Shown: positions 8,410 through 18,314, numbered from the stretch's first letter. The stretch: 64,000 bases of DNA from Spirosoma pollinicola (GCF_002831565.1 NZ_CP025096.1:1897026-1961025); one strand, 5' to 3'. The notes: generated by a model not told the origin, from the sequence alone. Translations and numbers: made by a program.

Positions 8410-9015
8410 TTAGTGTTGAATTGCAATGCGACTCGTAAATTTCTTCTCATTTGGGCCAACTACGAACGTGTAAGCACCATCAGGAAGACCTGATAAATCG
8501 AATCGACGAACCGAGCCTTTAAACGTATCGGTCTGGACCAGAACATTCTGCGCATCATAAATGGCAACGTTGGCTTCATCAATGTTCTTGGCTGGCAAGA
8601 TCACTTCGATTTTATTCTTCTCGTAAGCCGTCAGGGTTGGATGGGTCAATTGTTGCAGGCTGCGCTCGTCAACATTAACCGCATTGGCTTTGATAGTTAA
8701 TCCCTGCGACATCCACCAGGCACTGTTACCGGCAGTCAGATAATACTGACCATCCGGCAGGTTGTTCAAGTTGAATGCTGTTGCCCGTTTGGCATTTTTT
8801 GAAATGACTCCCCGGTACAGAACGTTGCCGTCGACATCAATAATTGCCACGTCAACCGATGCTCCCGGCTGTGTATAAATGCGTACTTTCTTTTGCTCGG
8901 ACTTCTCAACTTTCACACCATTCATTCCTGATCCTGTGTCAGCTTTTGCATCTCCCATGCTAGCCAGACTCATTGCTGATAATAGAACAGCGATTGTAAA
9001 TTGGAATTTTTTCAT
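8410..9015 (-). CDS. Secreted protein with two sorting-domain-like beta repeats
   Basis: A 201-residue exported protein of unknown function. The signal peptide occupies residues 1-25 (MKKFQFTIAVLL..., Ala-rich cleavage region). The mature part contains two similar units, about residues 42-105 and 125-200. Each has the pattern of beta strands ending in a phrase such as FNLNNLPDGQYYLTAG or FDLSGLPDGAYTFVVG, the strand pattern seen in type IX secretion C-terminal sorting domains and related small beta sandwiches. It may be an envelope or matrix protein. It is followed by its own terminator and shows no operon partners. Confidence 0.72.
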   Translation of the reverse strand: MKKFQFTIAVLLSAMSLASMGDAKADTGSGMNGVKVEKSEQKKVRIYTQPGASVDVAIIDVDGNVLYRGVISKNAKRATAFNLNNLPDGQYYLTAGNSAWWMSQGLTIKANAVNVDERSLQQLTHPTLTAYEKNKIEVILPAKNIDEANVAIYDAQNVLVQTDTFKGSVRRFDLSGLPDGAYTFVVGPNEKKFTSRIAIQH

Positions 9016-9460
9016 TGGTTTGAAATTTTTGTTTTACCGGGACAAAGGTGTGGGCAGAACGTACATCAATGCAATAGGACGACCACTGGAAACCAACGTT
9101 TTACGAAATATTCATTTTTAAATTATATTCCTTCTGAGCAAATTAGGGCGTTTATTGGAAAAGTACAACAAGTCCCTATTTTATACTTATGAATTGTATT
9201 TTTCTAATATTTCTATATTTTAGGACGATCTAGTTTTGAGGGTCTAGTTTTCATGCTTATAATCCTATTTTCACAAAAAAGTACAACTAATTGATTTTGA
9301 ACGCTGACTGCCTGAAGGGCATTTCGCACCATTAACAGTTGATTAATTTGTTGGTCAGGCTTGGTTAGGTCTGTACGTTTCAATCCATATTTACAGAAAA
9401 ACAGACTTCGCGTGGTGCGTAACAAAATAACCCGGTAGTCGCTTATTAACTAAATCGTTA
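9016..9460. other. Intergenic region without a clear gene
   Basis: About 445 bases, AT-rich, between divergent genes. It must carry promoters for both the secreted protein gene and the SDR gene. The reading frame at 9213-9425 (minus) has no family resemblance and no start context, so it is not called. Confidence 0.5.
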
Positions 9461-10279
9461 ATGAACTTCATGGAACAGGTATTAAAAGGACAGGTCGCCG
9501 TAATTACCGGAGCGAGTAGTGGTATTGGCGCAGGTGTAGCAAAATCATTGGCTGATGCCGGAGCCACAGTTGTTATAAACTATCCTGTTGAGGCTACGAA
9601 ACCCGCTGCCGACGCTGTATTAAAAGAAATCACAGATGCAGGGGGAACCGGAACGGTTGCTCAATGCGACGTTAGCAAAGAAGATCAGGTGATCAAGATG
9701 TTTGCCGATGTGGTCGCTCAATACGGTACCGTCGATATTTTGATTAATAATGCGGGCTTGCAGCGTGATTCGAAATTCCACGAAATGACGCTCGATCAGT
9801 GGAATACTGTTATCAATGTTAACCTGACAGGGCAGTTTCTCTGTGCGCGTGAAGCGATTCGGGAGTTTTTGCGTCGGGGCCCACGTCCGGATGTGTCGGC
9901 TGCAACGGGTAAAATAATTTGTATGAGTTCAGTGCATGAGCTTATCCCCTGGGGTGGTCATGTTAACTATGCTACCTCAAAAGGTGGTATCAAAATGCTG
10001 ATGCAGTCCCTGGCGCAGGAGTATGGAGATCGCCGGATTCGGGTAAACAGCATATGCCCGGGAGCCATTCAAACACCTATAAACCGAAGTGCCTGGGAAA
10101 CCCCCGAAGCGCTGAACAGCCTGATGAGCCTTATACCCTATAATCGGATAGGGCAACCAGCAGATATTGGCAATCTGGCAGTTTTCCTGTCATCCGATCA
10201 ATCTGACTACATTACAGGTGCCAGCATCTTCATCGACGGCGGCATGACAGTGTTCGAAGGCTTTGCGACAAACGGATAA
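9461..10279 (+). CDS. SDR family oxidoreductase (glucose 1-dehydrogenase-like)
   Basis: An NAD(P)-dependent short-chain dehydrogenase of about 272 residues. Features are the cofactor loop TGASSGIG (about residues 17-24), NNAG (about 98-101), the catalytic Ser in CMSSVHE and the YATSK tetrad near 170-175. The C-terminus ends with SIFIDGGMTVF, as in glucose 1-dehydrogenase-like members. The substrate is likely a sugar or polyol, which fits the GH63-like glucosidase directly downstream; the two reading frames touch or overlap, so they probably form an operon. A start at 9470 is also possible. Confidence 0.88.
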   Translation: MNFMEQVLKGQVAVITGASSGIGAGVAKSLADAGATVVINYPVEATKPAADAVLKEITDAGGTGTVAQCDVSKEDQVIKMFADVVAQYGTVDILINNAGLQRDSKFHEMTLDQWNTVINVNLTGQFLCAREAIREFLRRGPRPDVSAATGKIICMSSVHELIPWGGHVNYATSKGGIKMLMQSLAQEYGDRRIRVNSICPGAIQTPINRSAWETPEALNSLMSLIPYNRIGQPADIGNLAVFLSSDQSDYITGASIFIDGGMTVFEGFATNG

Positions 10280-12974
10280 GAGAAGACCCATATCTTATAG
10301 CTACAAACAGTTGACAATCGAACACAATCGTCTTGAAGATCCTGCCTGGAGGCAGTGGGGACCGTATGTTTCCGACAGGCAATGGGGAACCGTGCGTGAG
10401 GACTATAGCGCCAACGGCGATGCTTGGAGTTATACAACTCATGATATGGCCCGCAGTTATACCTATCGGTGGGGCGAAGATGGTATAGCGGGTATATCGG
10501 ACGATAAACAGCAGCTTTGTCTGGCATTGGGCCTGTGGAATGGAAAAGACCCTATAATAAAAGAACGCTATTTTGGCCTCACCAATGCCGAAGGAAATCA
10601 TGGTGAAGATGTTAAAGAGCTTTATTATTACATAGATAATACGCCTACGCATTCGTATCAGCGGATGCTATACAAATACCCACAGGCAGCTTATCCATAC
10701 GAAAAGCTACTAGGTGAAAACCACCTTCGTACGCGCCAGGACCCCGAATTTGAGCTACTGGATACAGGCTTGTTTGATGAAGATCGGTACTTCGATGTCT
10801 TTGTGGAATATGCAAAAGCAGGCCCGCAGGATATTCTGATGACTGTTACGGTGCATAATCGTGGGCCGGAAGAGGCTGTGCTGCACGTATTGCCAACGCT
10901 TTGGTTTCGGAATACCTGGGTGTTTGGCGACGACTCAGACGGTGTTCCAAACTATCGACCTTCGCTGGTATTGCAGCACGACAACACGGTGTCGGTCGAA
11001 GATTCTGCATTGGGCCGGTATGTTTTACACGCAGAAGGTCGTCCAGATTGGCTGTTTTGCGAAAATGAAACAAACTTGGCCAGGCTTTATAATACGCATA
11101 CCGGTTCCCGCTATCCGAAAGATGGCATTAACGACCATCTTGTGCATGGAGCTGATACCGTAAATCCAGCTCAGACGGGCACCAAAGCATCGGCACACTA
11201 CAGTCTGACCATTGCACCCGGCAACTCAACGGTTGTTCAACTTCGGCTCGAATACACTGGGCAAACCGGCACAGGTTTGGCTAAACCGTTTGCTGATTTT
11301 AGTAAAATATGTGCCATTCGTAAAAAGGAAGCCGACGAATTTTATGCTCAAATTCAGGCTGCCGAAGCGACTCCCGACGAAAAGCTTGTGCAACGGCAAG
11401 CTTTTGCCGGGATGCTCTGGAGTAAACAGTACTATTACTATGACGTGTCGAGGTGGCTGGCCGGCGACGAAAACGGCCCGCCACCGCCACCCGAACGATT
11501 GAACGGGCGTAACCACACCTGGTTACAATTGATTAATGCAGGCGTTATATCCATGCCCGATAAATGGGAGTACCCCTGGTATGCGGCCTGGGACTGGGCG
11601 TTTCATTGTGTTACACTCTCGATCATAGACCCTGGTTTGGCAAAGCAGCAATTAATGATGCTTACCAATGAATGGTTCATGCACCCAAACGGGCAATTAC
11701 CAGCCTATGAGTGGAATTTCTCGGATGTGAATCCGCCGGTGCAGGCATGGGCTGCCTGGCGAATTTACCACCTCGAACTGGAACGGAAACCTCCCGGTGA
11801 AGAGGATTTGACGTTTTTGCGCGGCATTTTTCATAAACTGATGCTCAACTTTACCTGGTGGGTAAACCGGAAAGATGAATCGGGGAACAACATTTTTGAG
11901 GGGGGATTCCTGGGTCTGGATAACATTGGCGTATTTGACCGAAATACCGTGTTTCCCGGCGGCAGCCACCTCGAACAGGCAGATGGAACAAGCTGGATGG
12001 CTATGTATGCCCTGAATATGATGCGAATTGCCCTCGAACTGGCCCGGCATGATTCGGTGTATGACGAAATGGCAACGAAATTCTTTGACCATTTTCTTTA
12101 CATCGCCGGGGCAATCACCAGTATTGGAAAGTCCAATATAGGGTTGTGGGATGAGGAGGATGCGTTTTTTTATGACCAGCTACGACTTGACGATGGTCGT
12201 GTGCAGCGGATGCGGGTTAGAACGCTGGTTGGCCTTATTCCCATGTTTGCTGTTGAGGTACTGGACAACGAACTACTTCAGGCCAACCCTGAATTCGTGA
12301 AGCGTATGGGCTGGTTTCAGGGCCACCGCCCCGATTTGTACCATCAGGTATCGCGTTATACGGAAAAAGGCATCGACGAAAAACGATTACTTAGCCTTCT
12401 GCGTGGGTTTCGTCTAAAAGCTCTGTTGACAAAGATGCTGGATGAGAGCGAATTCCTAAGCCCACATGGAATCAGAGCTGTCTCGAAAGTGTATCAACAT
12501 AACCCATATGAATTTACTTTAGACAATACAACTTTTCGACTAACCTATACGCCCGCTGAAAGCGATAGCGGCATGTTTGGCGGGAACAGCAATTGGCGTG
12601 GACCGGTTTGGATGCCTGTAAACTATTTATTGGTCGAAAGTCTGGAGCGATTTTATCATTACTTCGGAGATAGTTTTACGGTAGAATACCCAGTAGGGTC
12701 AGGGCAGCAAATTACCCTAAAGGCAGTTGCCCGGGAGCTCACTAACCGGCTTATAAGCTTATTCACAATTGACTCAGATGGCAAACGACCCGTTTTTGGG
12801 CAGCATCCAAAATATCAGGATCCTAATTTCCGGGACTACGTGCTATTCTACGAATATTTCGACGGCGACAATGGCCGTGGCGTAGGAGCAAGCCACCAAA
12901 CAGGCTGGACTGGCCTGGTGGCTGAACTGATTAATAGAAAATACAAAAATTTGAGCCTTTCCAGTAAGCCATAG
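10263..12974 (+). CDS. GH63-like / MGH1-like glucosidase
   Basis: A large (about 900 residues) cytoplasmic glycoside hydrolase related to GH63 glucosidases. The N-terminal block WGPYVSDRQWGTVREDYS then WSYTTHDMARSYTYRWGEDGIAGI is characteristic. The (alpha/alpha)6 barrel includes WAWDWAFH-like YAAWDWAFHCVTL, PAYEWNFSDVNPPV and NWRGPVWMPVNYLLVESL, and the C-terminus carries FYEYFDGDNGRGVGASHQTGW. No signal peptide is present. No ATG exists near the N-terminal block: the candidates are TTG 10263, overlapping the SDR gene by 17 bases, or TTG 10311, 31 bases beyond it. Either way translation is coupled to or close behind the SDR gene. Confidence 0.87.
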   Translation: MRQTDKRRPISYSYKQLTIEHNRLEDPAWRQWGPYVSDRQWGTVREDYSANGDAWSYTTHDMARSYTYRWGEDGIAGISDDKQQLCLALGLWNGKDPIIKERYFGLTNAEGNHGEDVKELYYYIDNTPTHSYQRMLYKYPQAAYPYEKLLGENHLRTRQDPEFELLDTGLFDEDRYFDVFVEYAKAGPQDILMTVTVHNRGPEEAVLHVLPTLWFRNTWVFGDDSDGVPNYRPSLVLQHDNTVSVEDSALGRYVLHAEGRPDWLFCENETNLARLYNTHTGSRYPKDGINDHLVHGADTVNPAQTGTKASAHYSLTIAPGNSTVVQLRLEYTGQTGTGLAKPFADFSKICAIRKKEADEFYAQIQAAEATPDEKLVQRQAFAGMLWSKQYYYYDVSRWLAGDENGPPPPPERLNGRNHTWLQLINAGVISMPDKWEYPWYAAWDWAFHCVTLSIIDPGLAKQQLMMLTNEWFMHPNGQLPAYEWNFSDVNPPVQAWAAWRIYHLELERKPPGEEDLTFLRGIFHKLMLNFTWWVNRKDESGNNIFEGGFLGLDNIGVFDRNTVFPGGSHLEQADGTSWMAMYALNMMRIALELARHDSVYDEMATKFFDHFLYIAGAITSIGKSNIGLWDEEDAFFYDQLRLDDGRVQRMRVRTLVGLIPMFAVEVLDNELLQANPEFVKRMGWFQGHRPDLYHQVSRYTEKGIDEKRLLSLLRGFRLKALLTKMLDESEFLSPHGIRAVSKVYQHNPYEFTLDNTTFRLTYTPAESDSGMFGGNSNWRGPVWMPVNYLLVESLERFYHYFGDSFTVEYPVGSGQQITLKAVARELTNRLISLFTIDSDGKRPVFGQHPKYQDPNFRDYVLFYEYFDGDNGRGVGASHQTGWTGLVAELINRKYKNLSLSSKP

Positions 12975-13226
12975 GTTATCATTCATTTCCAGTAAAACTG
13001 TGCGCCTTCAGGACGTGATTTAGTAGTGCTTAACCACCATTATATCAAAAATACCTAGTATGTATATAAGATAATTACAACTAGTTGAATGAGAGATATT
13101 GTTAACAACAAGGACTAAAAAAATTTTGTATTGGCTTAAAATATTTAGACAAGTTCCCGAAATAGGCTATTTTTCGCCATAATTAGCCATGAGTTGCCAT
13201 TCGGCTCTCAACAAACTCACCTGCAT

Positions 13227-13967
13227 ATGGCAAAGATATTGGTGGTTGAAGACGATGAGCAGCTTAGAAAAAATATCCAGGAACAACTGGAGCTAAATGA
13301 CTATGAGGTTCGAGTGGCTAGTAATGGACTGAAGGCACTTGATCTGTTGCCTTCTTTTCAGCCTGACTTGATTTTATGCGATGTTTTGATGCCAGAAATG
13401 GATGGCATTGCTTTCATTCGGGCAGTAAAAAGCAATAAAAACTACAGGTTTGTACCGTTCATATTTCTTACGGCAAAAGTAGCTCAACAGGACATGTTTC
13501 TGGGGTTGGAAGAGGGAGCTGTCGACTATTTATCGAAACCGTTTCTGCACCGGGAATTGTTATTAAAGGTTAACAACATTACTCGCCAGCGGGCAGAATT
13601 TATTCTACATAATTTACAGAATTCCACTGAAGAGGAATCTGATTTTCAATTTGTCAAGCAGTTTTGGCCCTTGCTAGACGGACACTTCGATGATTCATCG
13701 CTGACAATAAGTAAGGCTGCCGAAGCAATGAATATGAGTTTATCGGCTTTTCAACGGCAGATAAAAACATTTTTTCCAACAAATTTTAACGAGTTACTCA
13801 AGGACTATCGTTTGCAAAAAGCTACGCACTACTTAACCCAAACGGATCAAAATCTTCAATGGATTGCGAACCGTTGTGGGTTTAGCAGTTTGTCGTATTT
13901 TTCGTTTTGTTTTAAAAAAGCCTTCAAATTGTCGCCCTTGCGTTTTCGAATGAAAAGCCGATTGTAG
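13227..13967 (+). CDS. Response regulator with AraC-type DNA-binding domain
   Basis: A transcription factor of about 246 residues. The receiver domain comprises residues 1-120: ILVVEDDEQ for the acidic pocket, LILCDVLMPEMDG with the phosphorylated Asp near residue 54, the Thr of FIFLTAK and the Lys of LSKPF. A linker follows, then an AraC-type helix-turn-helix in the last 100 residues (LTISKAAEAMNMS, RLQKATHYL, IANRCGFSSLSYFSFCFKKAF). The start at ATG 13227 is chosen over the upstream TTG 13194. The nearest kinase is the PAS histidine kinase at 14973-16979 on the same strand, but two small genes lie between. Confidence 0.9.
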   Translation: MAKILVVEDDEQLRKNIQEQLELNDYEVRVASNGLKALDLLPSFQPDLILCDVLMPEMDGIAFIRAVKSNKNYRFVPFIFLTAKVAQQDMFLGLEEGAVDYLSKPFLHRELLLKVNNITRQRAEFILHNLQNSTEEESDFQFVKQFWPLLDGHFDDSSLTISKAAEAMNMSLSAFQRQIKTFFPTNFNELLKDYRLQKATHYLTQTDQNLQWIANRCGFSSLSYFSFCFKKAFKLSPLRFRMKSRL

Positions 13968-14019
13968 TCTTATACAATACACAACTGATAAGACGCGCGG
14001 CAGTCAGTACCCTGATCGT

Positions 14020-14301
14020 TTATTGAAGCAGATCGCTTAAATTAACCTGGTCAGTATAAGCTGTCAGCTGGTCTAAGCACGCTGGTTTATCGACAAATGC
14101 ATTTACTTTATAGGGTTCCCAATGGGCACCCAAACCCCGATGTGTAGGCCATCGGTAGTAAATCTCCAGAAAATGATTGGCCCAATAATACAGTTTGACT
14201 TGATGATTATTACTTTGTCGTTGAGCCATGAAGCGTCCATTTATAGGAATTAGCACAACTTGTTCAGGCAACGTTAATTGATTAAAAAGAGTAACATTCA
14301 T
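14020..14301 (-). CDS. Hypothetical protein, 93 residues
   Basis: A small soluble protein that I do not recognise. It has a beta-rich centre with several aromatic residues (KLYYWANHFLEIYYRW) and an acidic C-terminus ending NLSDLLQ. It has no signal peptide or membrane segment. It lies on the minus strand between two regulatory genes, next to another small unknown gene on the same strand. A clean ATG and a normal amino-acid mix support it; the function is unknown. Confidence 0.55.
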   Translation of the reverse strand: MNVTLFNQLTLPEQVVLIPINGRFMAQRQSNNHQVKLYYWANHFLEIYYRWPTHRGLGAHWEPYKVNAFVDKPACLDQLTAYTDQVNLSDLLQ

Positions 14302-14345
14302 ATTTACATTAGGTCAAAATGAAGTTGAAACGTCAGGTGCGATTG

Positions 14346-14696
14346 TTAATGGAAATAGTGTTGTGTAACTAAATCATCAATTGATTTATTTAACTGCTTT
14401 ATCATGCTAACATGCTTGCTAAAAATAACTTTCTGAGCATCATATGGGCGAGTTTTTGGTTCATCTAATTCGCTTATAAAACGTTCCAAAGCAGTCATTA
14501 ACCCCTTTTTTATATACTTAAAGTTAGATCTTGATTCGTTCGATAATTTTGTTGACTGATTCAATATCAAATCAATTAAAAAATAATTTCTATACAATTC
14601 TCGTATCTCTGCCTGCCAGGTAAGAAAGCCAGATATCTGACTAGTTGCAGTTTGCGATTTCTTAAAGCATGTGCCGTACATTGTGTTAAAAATCAA
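14346..14696 (-). CDS. Hypothetical protein, 116 residues
   Basis: A helical, basic protein of unknown function with patterns such as REIRELYRNYFLIDLIL and MIKQLNKSIDDLV. No signal peptide is visible. It could be co-transcribed with the small gene at 14020-14301, 44 bases downstream. The sequence is more AT-rich than the flanking genes. It may be a lineage-specific gene. A start at the second Met (14681) is also possible. Confidence 0.45.
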   Translation of the reverse strand: MIFNTMYGTCFKKSQTATSQISGFLTWQAEIRELYRNYFLIDLILNQSTKLSNESRSNFKYIKKGLMTALERFISELDEPKTRPYDAQKVIFSKHVSMIKQLNKSIDDLVTQHYFH

Positions 14697-14972
14697 TGAG
14701 TTGATTAGTCTTCTGGCTAAACAACCCTACAAACCTTTTTGTTAGAAAGGAATTTTTTCAAAACAAAATTATACAGATTTTTTTTTGATTTCGTGTCTCT
14801 TTTTTGTGAATCCTATTATGTATACTCTTGACTATGGTAATCACTGCGTATTTGGTGAGGATGCAAGTAATTTAACAGGATTTATATATTTTATTAAAAA
14901 AAATATATACATAATTAATGTTCATTAAGAGCTTTTTTTAAAGAATTGCTTTTTATTTATTTCAGACGAACA
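14697..14972. other. AT-rich intergenic region
   Basis: Very AT-rich spacer between divergent genes with homopolymer runs and no open frame worth calling. It must contain the promoter of the PAS histidine kinase. Confidence 0.4.
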
Positions 14973-16979
14973 ATGAATTACCTTGAGCAATCTTCTCCTT
15001 CAACAAAACAATTACCGGGTCAAACAAATGCTGTGGACCAAACGGATCTATTAAAGGAGAACTATGATTTAAGAACATTCTTTAATCTTGACAATGAACT
15101 GCACTGTATAACAGATCGCAACGGTAATATCTTGAGAATAAATCGAGCTTGGGAAATATTATTGGGCTACAGTCAAGCCGATCTTTTAAACCTTAATTAT
15201 CTTGTTCTGGTCCATTCGAATGATATGATAGCGGCCTTGACCGGAACACCTTACCTGTCTCCTCATCAACCCGCACAGATCAAGCGTTTCAGATTACGCA
15301 AAAAAAATGGTGAGTACATGTCAATCGAATGGCACATCAGTTTTGTTGATGATCACGTATATGCCTCTGGTCGTGAACTAACCGGGAAGCGACAGTACGA
15401 GCAGGAAGAGTTATCTACAAATGGTGAGCCGGTCGATAAAGTAGCTATATGGGATGCCAGCATAGAGCGAAAGCAGGCTGAAGAAGCCCTACGCCAAAGT
15501 GAACAGCGGTTTCGGGCTATCTTCGATCTGACCTATCAGTTTATTGGCCTGATGAGGCCGGATGGCATTTTGTTGGAGGTAAATGAAACGGCTTTACAGG
15601 CAGCTGGACAAACGCTTGGTGATGTGATTGGCAAACCGTTCTGGGAAAACTTTTGGTGGCAAATTTCGGAGGAGGAGCGGCAAAAACTCAAGCGCGCCAT
15701 ACAGCAGGCTGCTAATGGCGAATTAGTTCGGTATGAAGTGGAGATACAGGATGCTAACCACGAAGTGCTGGCCCTTGATATGTCTATCAAGCCAATACTA
15801 AATGAACAGGCGAAAGTAGTATTGCTCATTTCGGAAGGCAGAGATATAACGAAAAAGAAACGAGCCGAAAATGCGCTACGAGAAAGCGAGCAGCGTTTTC
15901 GGGAAATTGCCGAAAATGTCAATGATGCCTTATGGATTCACTCAGCCCAGCCATTTCAGCTTTTATATATTAATCCAGCGTTTGAGCGTGGTGTGGGCTA
16001 CACGGCTCAGCAGTTACGGGAAACCCCCGAATTACTGTTGGAGGCAGTTACTGGAGAGGATCGCACACGGTTTATGGCCGACTTTGTCAGGTATGGAAAT
16101 GGAGAGGTATTGACAGGTCAGTATCGATTGCTTGGGGCTAATCGGATGAATCGGTGGTTCACCATTCGCACTTTTATTATGAAGGACTGTCAGGGCCGAC
16201 CTCTTCGTTATATCGGTGTTGCCAGCGACATTACCAGTCAAAAAGAAAAGGAACTGGTTTTGCAGCAATCACTTGCCAGAGAGCGAGAGCTTAATAGATT
16301 GAAATCACAGTTTGTTGCCATTGCCTCCCATGAATTTAGAACTCCTCTGGCAACAATCCAATCCAGTGTTGATCTGATAAGTCTTTATCTGGACAAGCCA
16401 GAGTTAGTTGATAAGCTGTCAATTTATCGCCACATATCAGTCATTGAAAATGAGATTGTAGCTTTTAGTAAGCTGCTTACCGATGTGTTGACAGTAGGTA
16501 AAATGGATGAAGGGAAAATTACATTTACACCTCGACTGGTAGATTTCGTAGATTTGAGTCAGACTATTATTTCTACCCATTTTAGTCAATACCGCGATAT
16601 TAGAGCAGTTCAACTGTCAATTGAGGGTGCGCCTTACCACGCTTTTATCGATGATAAACTAATTAAGCATGTACTAATCAATTTGCTGACAAATGCATTT
16701 AAGTTTTCGACGAGTGGCCCTGAGCTGCGTATTTTATTTACCGAAAAGCAGCTCATATTCTCGGTGACCGATTTTGGTATAGGTATACCAAAAGAAGACA
16801 TGCCCTTTCTTTTTGAGCCTTTTTTCCGGGCAGGAAACGCCGAAACAGTGCAGGGTACAGGCTTGGGGCTAGCTATCTCCCGCCAATTTGTTGTGCTCCA
16901 CGGCGGGCATTTTACGGTTTGCAGCGAACAACATCAGGGCGCTACGTTTACAGTTACTATACCAATAACTAACACCTGA
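14973..16979 (+). CDS. Multi-PAS sensor histidine kinase
   Basis: A cytoplasmic sensor kinase of about 668 residues without membrane segments. There are three PAS/PAC units: about residues 45-140 (LHCITDRNGNILRINRAWE), 175-290 (DLTYQFIGLMRPDGILLEVN) and 300-430 (IAENVNDALWIHS, then a PAC ending YIGVASDIT). The HisKA H-box IASHEFRTPLATI has its His near residue 452. The ATPase domain shows NLLTNAFKFS, DFGIGIPKED and GTGLGLAIS. The start is ATG 14973; the upstream TTG 14946 adds a hydrophobic stretch that is not needed. There is no adjacent cognate regulator; the AraC-type regulator 1 kb upstream is the nearest candidate. Confidence 0.92.
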   Translation: MNYLEQSSPSTKQLPGQTNAVDQTDLLKENYDLRTFFNLDNELHCITDRNGNILRINRAWEILLGYSQADLLNLNYLVLVHSNDMIAALTGTPYLSPHQPAQIKRFRLRKKNGEYMSIEWHISFVDDHVYASGRELTGKRQYEQEELSTNGEPVDKVAIWDASIERKQAEEALRQSEQRFRAIFDLTYQFIGLMRPDGILLEVNETALQAAGQTLGDVIGKPFWENFWWQISEEERQKLKRAIQQAANGELVRYEVEIQDANHEVLALDMSIKPILNEQAKVVLLISEGRDITKKKRAENALRESEQRFREIAENVNDALWIHSAQPFQLLYINPAFERGVGYTAQQLRETPELLLEAVTGEDRTRFMADFVRYGNGEVLTGQYRLLGANRMNRWFTIRTFIMKDCQGRPLRYIGVASDITSQKEKELVLQQSLARERELNRLKSQFVAIASHEFRTPLATIQSSVDLISLYLDKPELVDKLSIYRHISVIENEIVAFSKLLTDVLTVGKMDEGKITFTPRLVDFVDLSQTIISTHFSQYRDIRAVQLSIEGAPYHAFIDDKLIKHVLINLLTNAFKFSTSGPELRILFTEKQLIFSVTDFGIGIPKEDMPFLFEPFFRAGNAETVQGTGLGLAISRQFVVLHGGHFTVCSEQHQGATFTVTIPITNT

Positions 16980-17016
16980 AAGAGAATAAAGAACATTTTC
17001 CGGGTAAACTATATAT

Positions 17017-17062
17017 AAAAAAGGGTTCTGAACTATCGATTAGTAGTTCAGAACCCTTTTTT
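17017..17062. terminator. 19-bp perfect bidirectional terminator
   Basis: 17017-17035 and 17044-17062 are exact reverse complements with A and T runs at the outer ends and an eight-base loop. It separates the kinase gene from the converging DUF6580 gene and should end both transcripts. Confidence 0.85.
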
Positions 17063-17077
17063 ATGTAGTCGAAAAAT

Positions 17078-17620
17078 TTATCTCCGCGCAGGCCGTAGTA
17101 CCGTATAGCGTTGCTGCAACAGATAATAACTACCAAACAGAACAGCGCTAAAGAACAAATCGCCTAGCAAGCCATTGAGGAAGAACGAGGTATTATTATA
17201 AAAGGCTAATCCTGCCGCGTAGCAAGTCATTAAACCAGCCGCCGTTTGCGGGTAATAGGTGCTGCCGTACCATACCGCGAAGTTCGTTATCAGAAAAAAC
17301 AGCACAGAGGAAACAAGCGAAACTACAGCAATGCGTCCGGCTGTTGGCCGTTGTAAGGCTATGAGACCCAGTACCCAGGTTAGGCCAAAGCTTGCATATA
17401 CTGCGCCCATGCTTCCATGAAAACCAATCAGGGTATCGCTCAATAGCATAGCTACCAGCGGGACTGCCAACCCAAGCCATTTCCGTTCGAACATTGCCGC
17501 ACCAAATAGCGCTAAAGCCGCAATTGGTGTAAAGTTAGGCCAATGAGGTACTAAGCGAAACAAGGTAGCCGAAAGAACAAGTATAGAAAGGGTAGTTAAG
17601 CGAATTTGAAGGGGCTTCAT
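17078..17620 (-). CDS. DUF6580 family membrane protein (ECF-like)
   Basis: A polytopic membrane protein of about 180 residues with five or six hydrophobic segments. The pattern RLVPHWPNFTPIAALALFGAAMF at the start, LLSDTLIGFHGS and NFAVWY...YP matches DUF6580, a family that resembles substrate-binding (S) components of ECF vitamin transporters. The ligand is unknown. ATG 17620 (MKPLQIRL) is preferred; the frame extends to 17665 but the extension is not family-like. A hairpin-forming leader lies upstream, but I see no cobalamin box in it. Confidence 0.82.
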   Translation of the reverse strand: MKPLQIRLTTLSILVLSATLFRLVPHWPNFTPIAALALFGAAMFERKWLGLAVPLVAMLLSDTLIGFHGSMGAVYASFGLTWVLGLIALQRPTAGRIAVVSLVSSVLFFLITNFAVWYGSTYYPQTAAGLMTCYAAGLAFYNNTSFFLNGLLGDLFFSAVLFGSYYLLQQRYTVLRPARR

Positions 17621-17983
17621 GGTAAAATCAACAGTTAATGTCCAGACAAATAAAGGGCATTGCAAAACAGAAAGTATGATGCCGTAATGCCCAACAGGAT
17701 TAACAAAGGTAACTCCTTAAATACACACAGCAAAGCGCTGAACGAGCAGACTCGCTAAAGAGCCTGTTTCGGTCTACAGTCAGTTTGATTATTGGGGTTA
17801 AGAGGTACAATAATTTAAGTGAGGCCTACCGATGGTATCAGACGTCTTTACTGCAAAAATTAGTTATCCATTACGAAAGTCGAGTTGAAATCCGCCTATC
17901 CGCAAAACGGCCATTCATCATTAACGATAACCACTGTTATATACTTAGGCAACTGTCTAAAGAAATAATTAGATAATTGTCGA

Positions 17984-17996
17984 ACTATTTAATAGT
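17984..17996. promoter_or_regulatory. Palindrome next to ArsR start
   Basis: ACTATTTAATAGT is palindromic around a central T and ends six bases before the ArsR start codon. This is the usual place for an ArsR-family autoregulatory operator. The call rests on position and symmetry only. Confidence 0.4.
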
Positions 17997-18002
17997 ACGG
18001 CA

Positions 18003-18314
18003 ATGAACACCCTTTTTATAGCCTTAAGTGATCCAACCCGTCGGCAGATCCTGGACCTCTTGCGTGGGAGCGACCAGAATGCCGGTGAGATTGCCAGGCG
18101 ATTCGATATGACTAAGCCAAGTATTTCTCATCATCTCGATTTATTACGACAGGCCGGACTGGTTGAAGCTACCAAACAGGGGCAGTTTATCAACTATTCT
18201 TTAAACACGACCGTTCTTGACGAGCTGCTGGTATGGCTCATGAGTTTTCAGAAAACCGAGGCAAGTGCTACCGGCTTTAACGCACCTGAAAAAATAGCTG
18301 GAGACACCTTTTAA
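18003..18314 (+). CDS. ArsR family transcriptional regulator
   Basis: A winged-helix repressor of 103 residues. It begins LFIALSDPTRRQILDLLRG, has the recognition helix region MTKPSISHHLDLLRQAGLV and the wing EATKQGQFINYSLN. There is no Cys-pair metal site, so this is more like the SdpR-type members that do not sense metals. The exported hydrolase gene begins 44 bases downstream on the same strand and is the likely target. A short palindrome overlaps its promoter region. Confidence 0.9.
   Translation: MNTLFIALSDPTRRQILDLLRGSDQNAGEIARRFDMTKPSISHHLDLLRQAGLVEATKQGQFINYSLNTTVLDELLVWLMSFQKTEASATGFNAPEKIAGDTF

Noticed and set aside
9213..9425. 70-codon minus-strand frame in the 9-kb intergenic region
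   Set aside because: No recognisable pattern and no promoter or terminator context.
17621..17800. Possible cobalamin riboswitch in the leader of the DUF6580 gene
   Set aside because: The family often follows one, but no B12-box-like sequence is visible; only a simple GGGCAT/ATGCCC hairpin is present.
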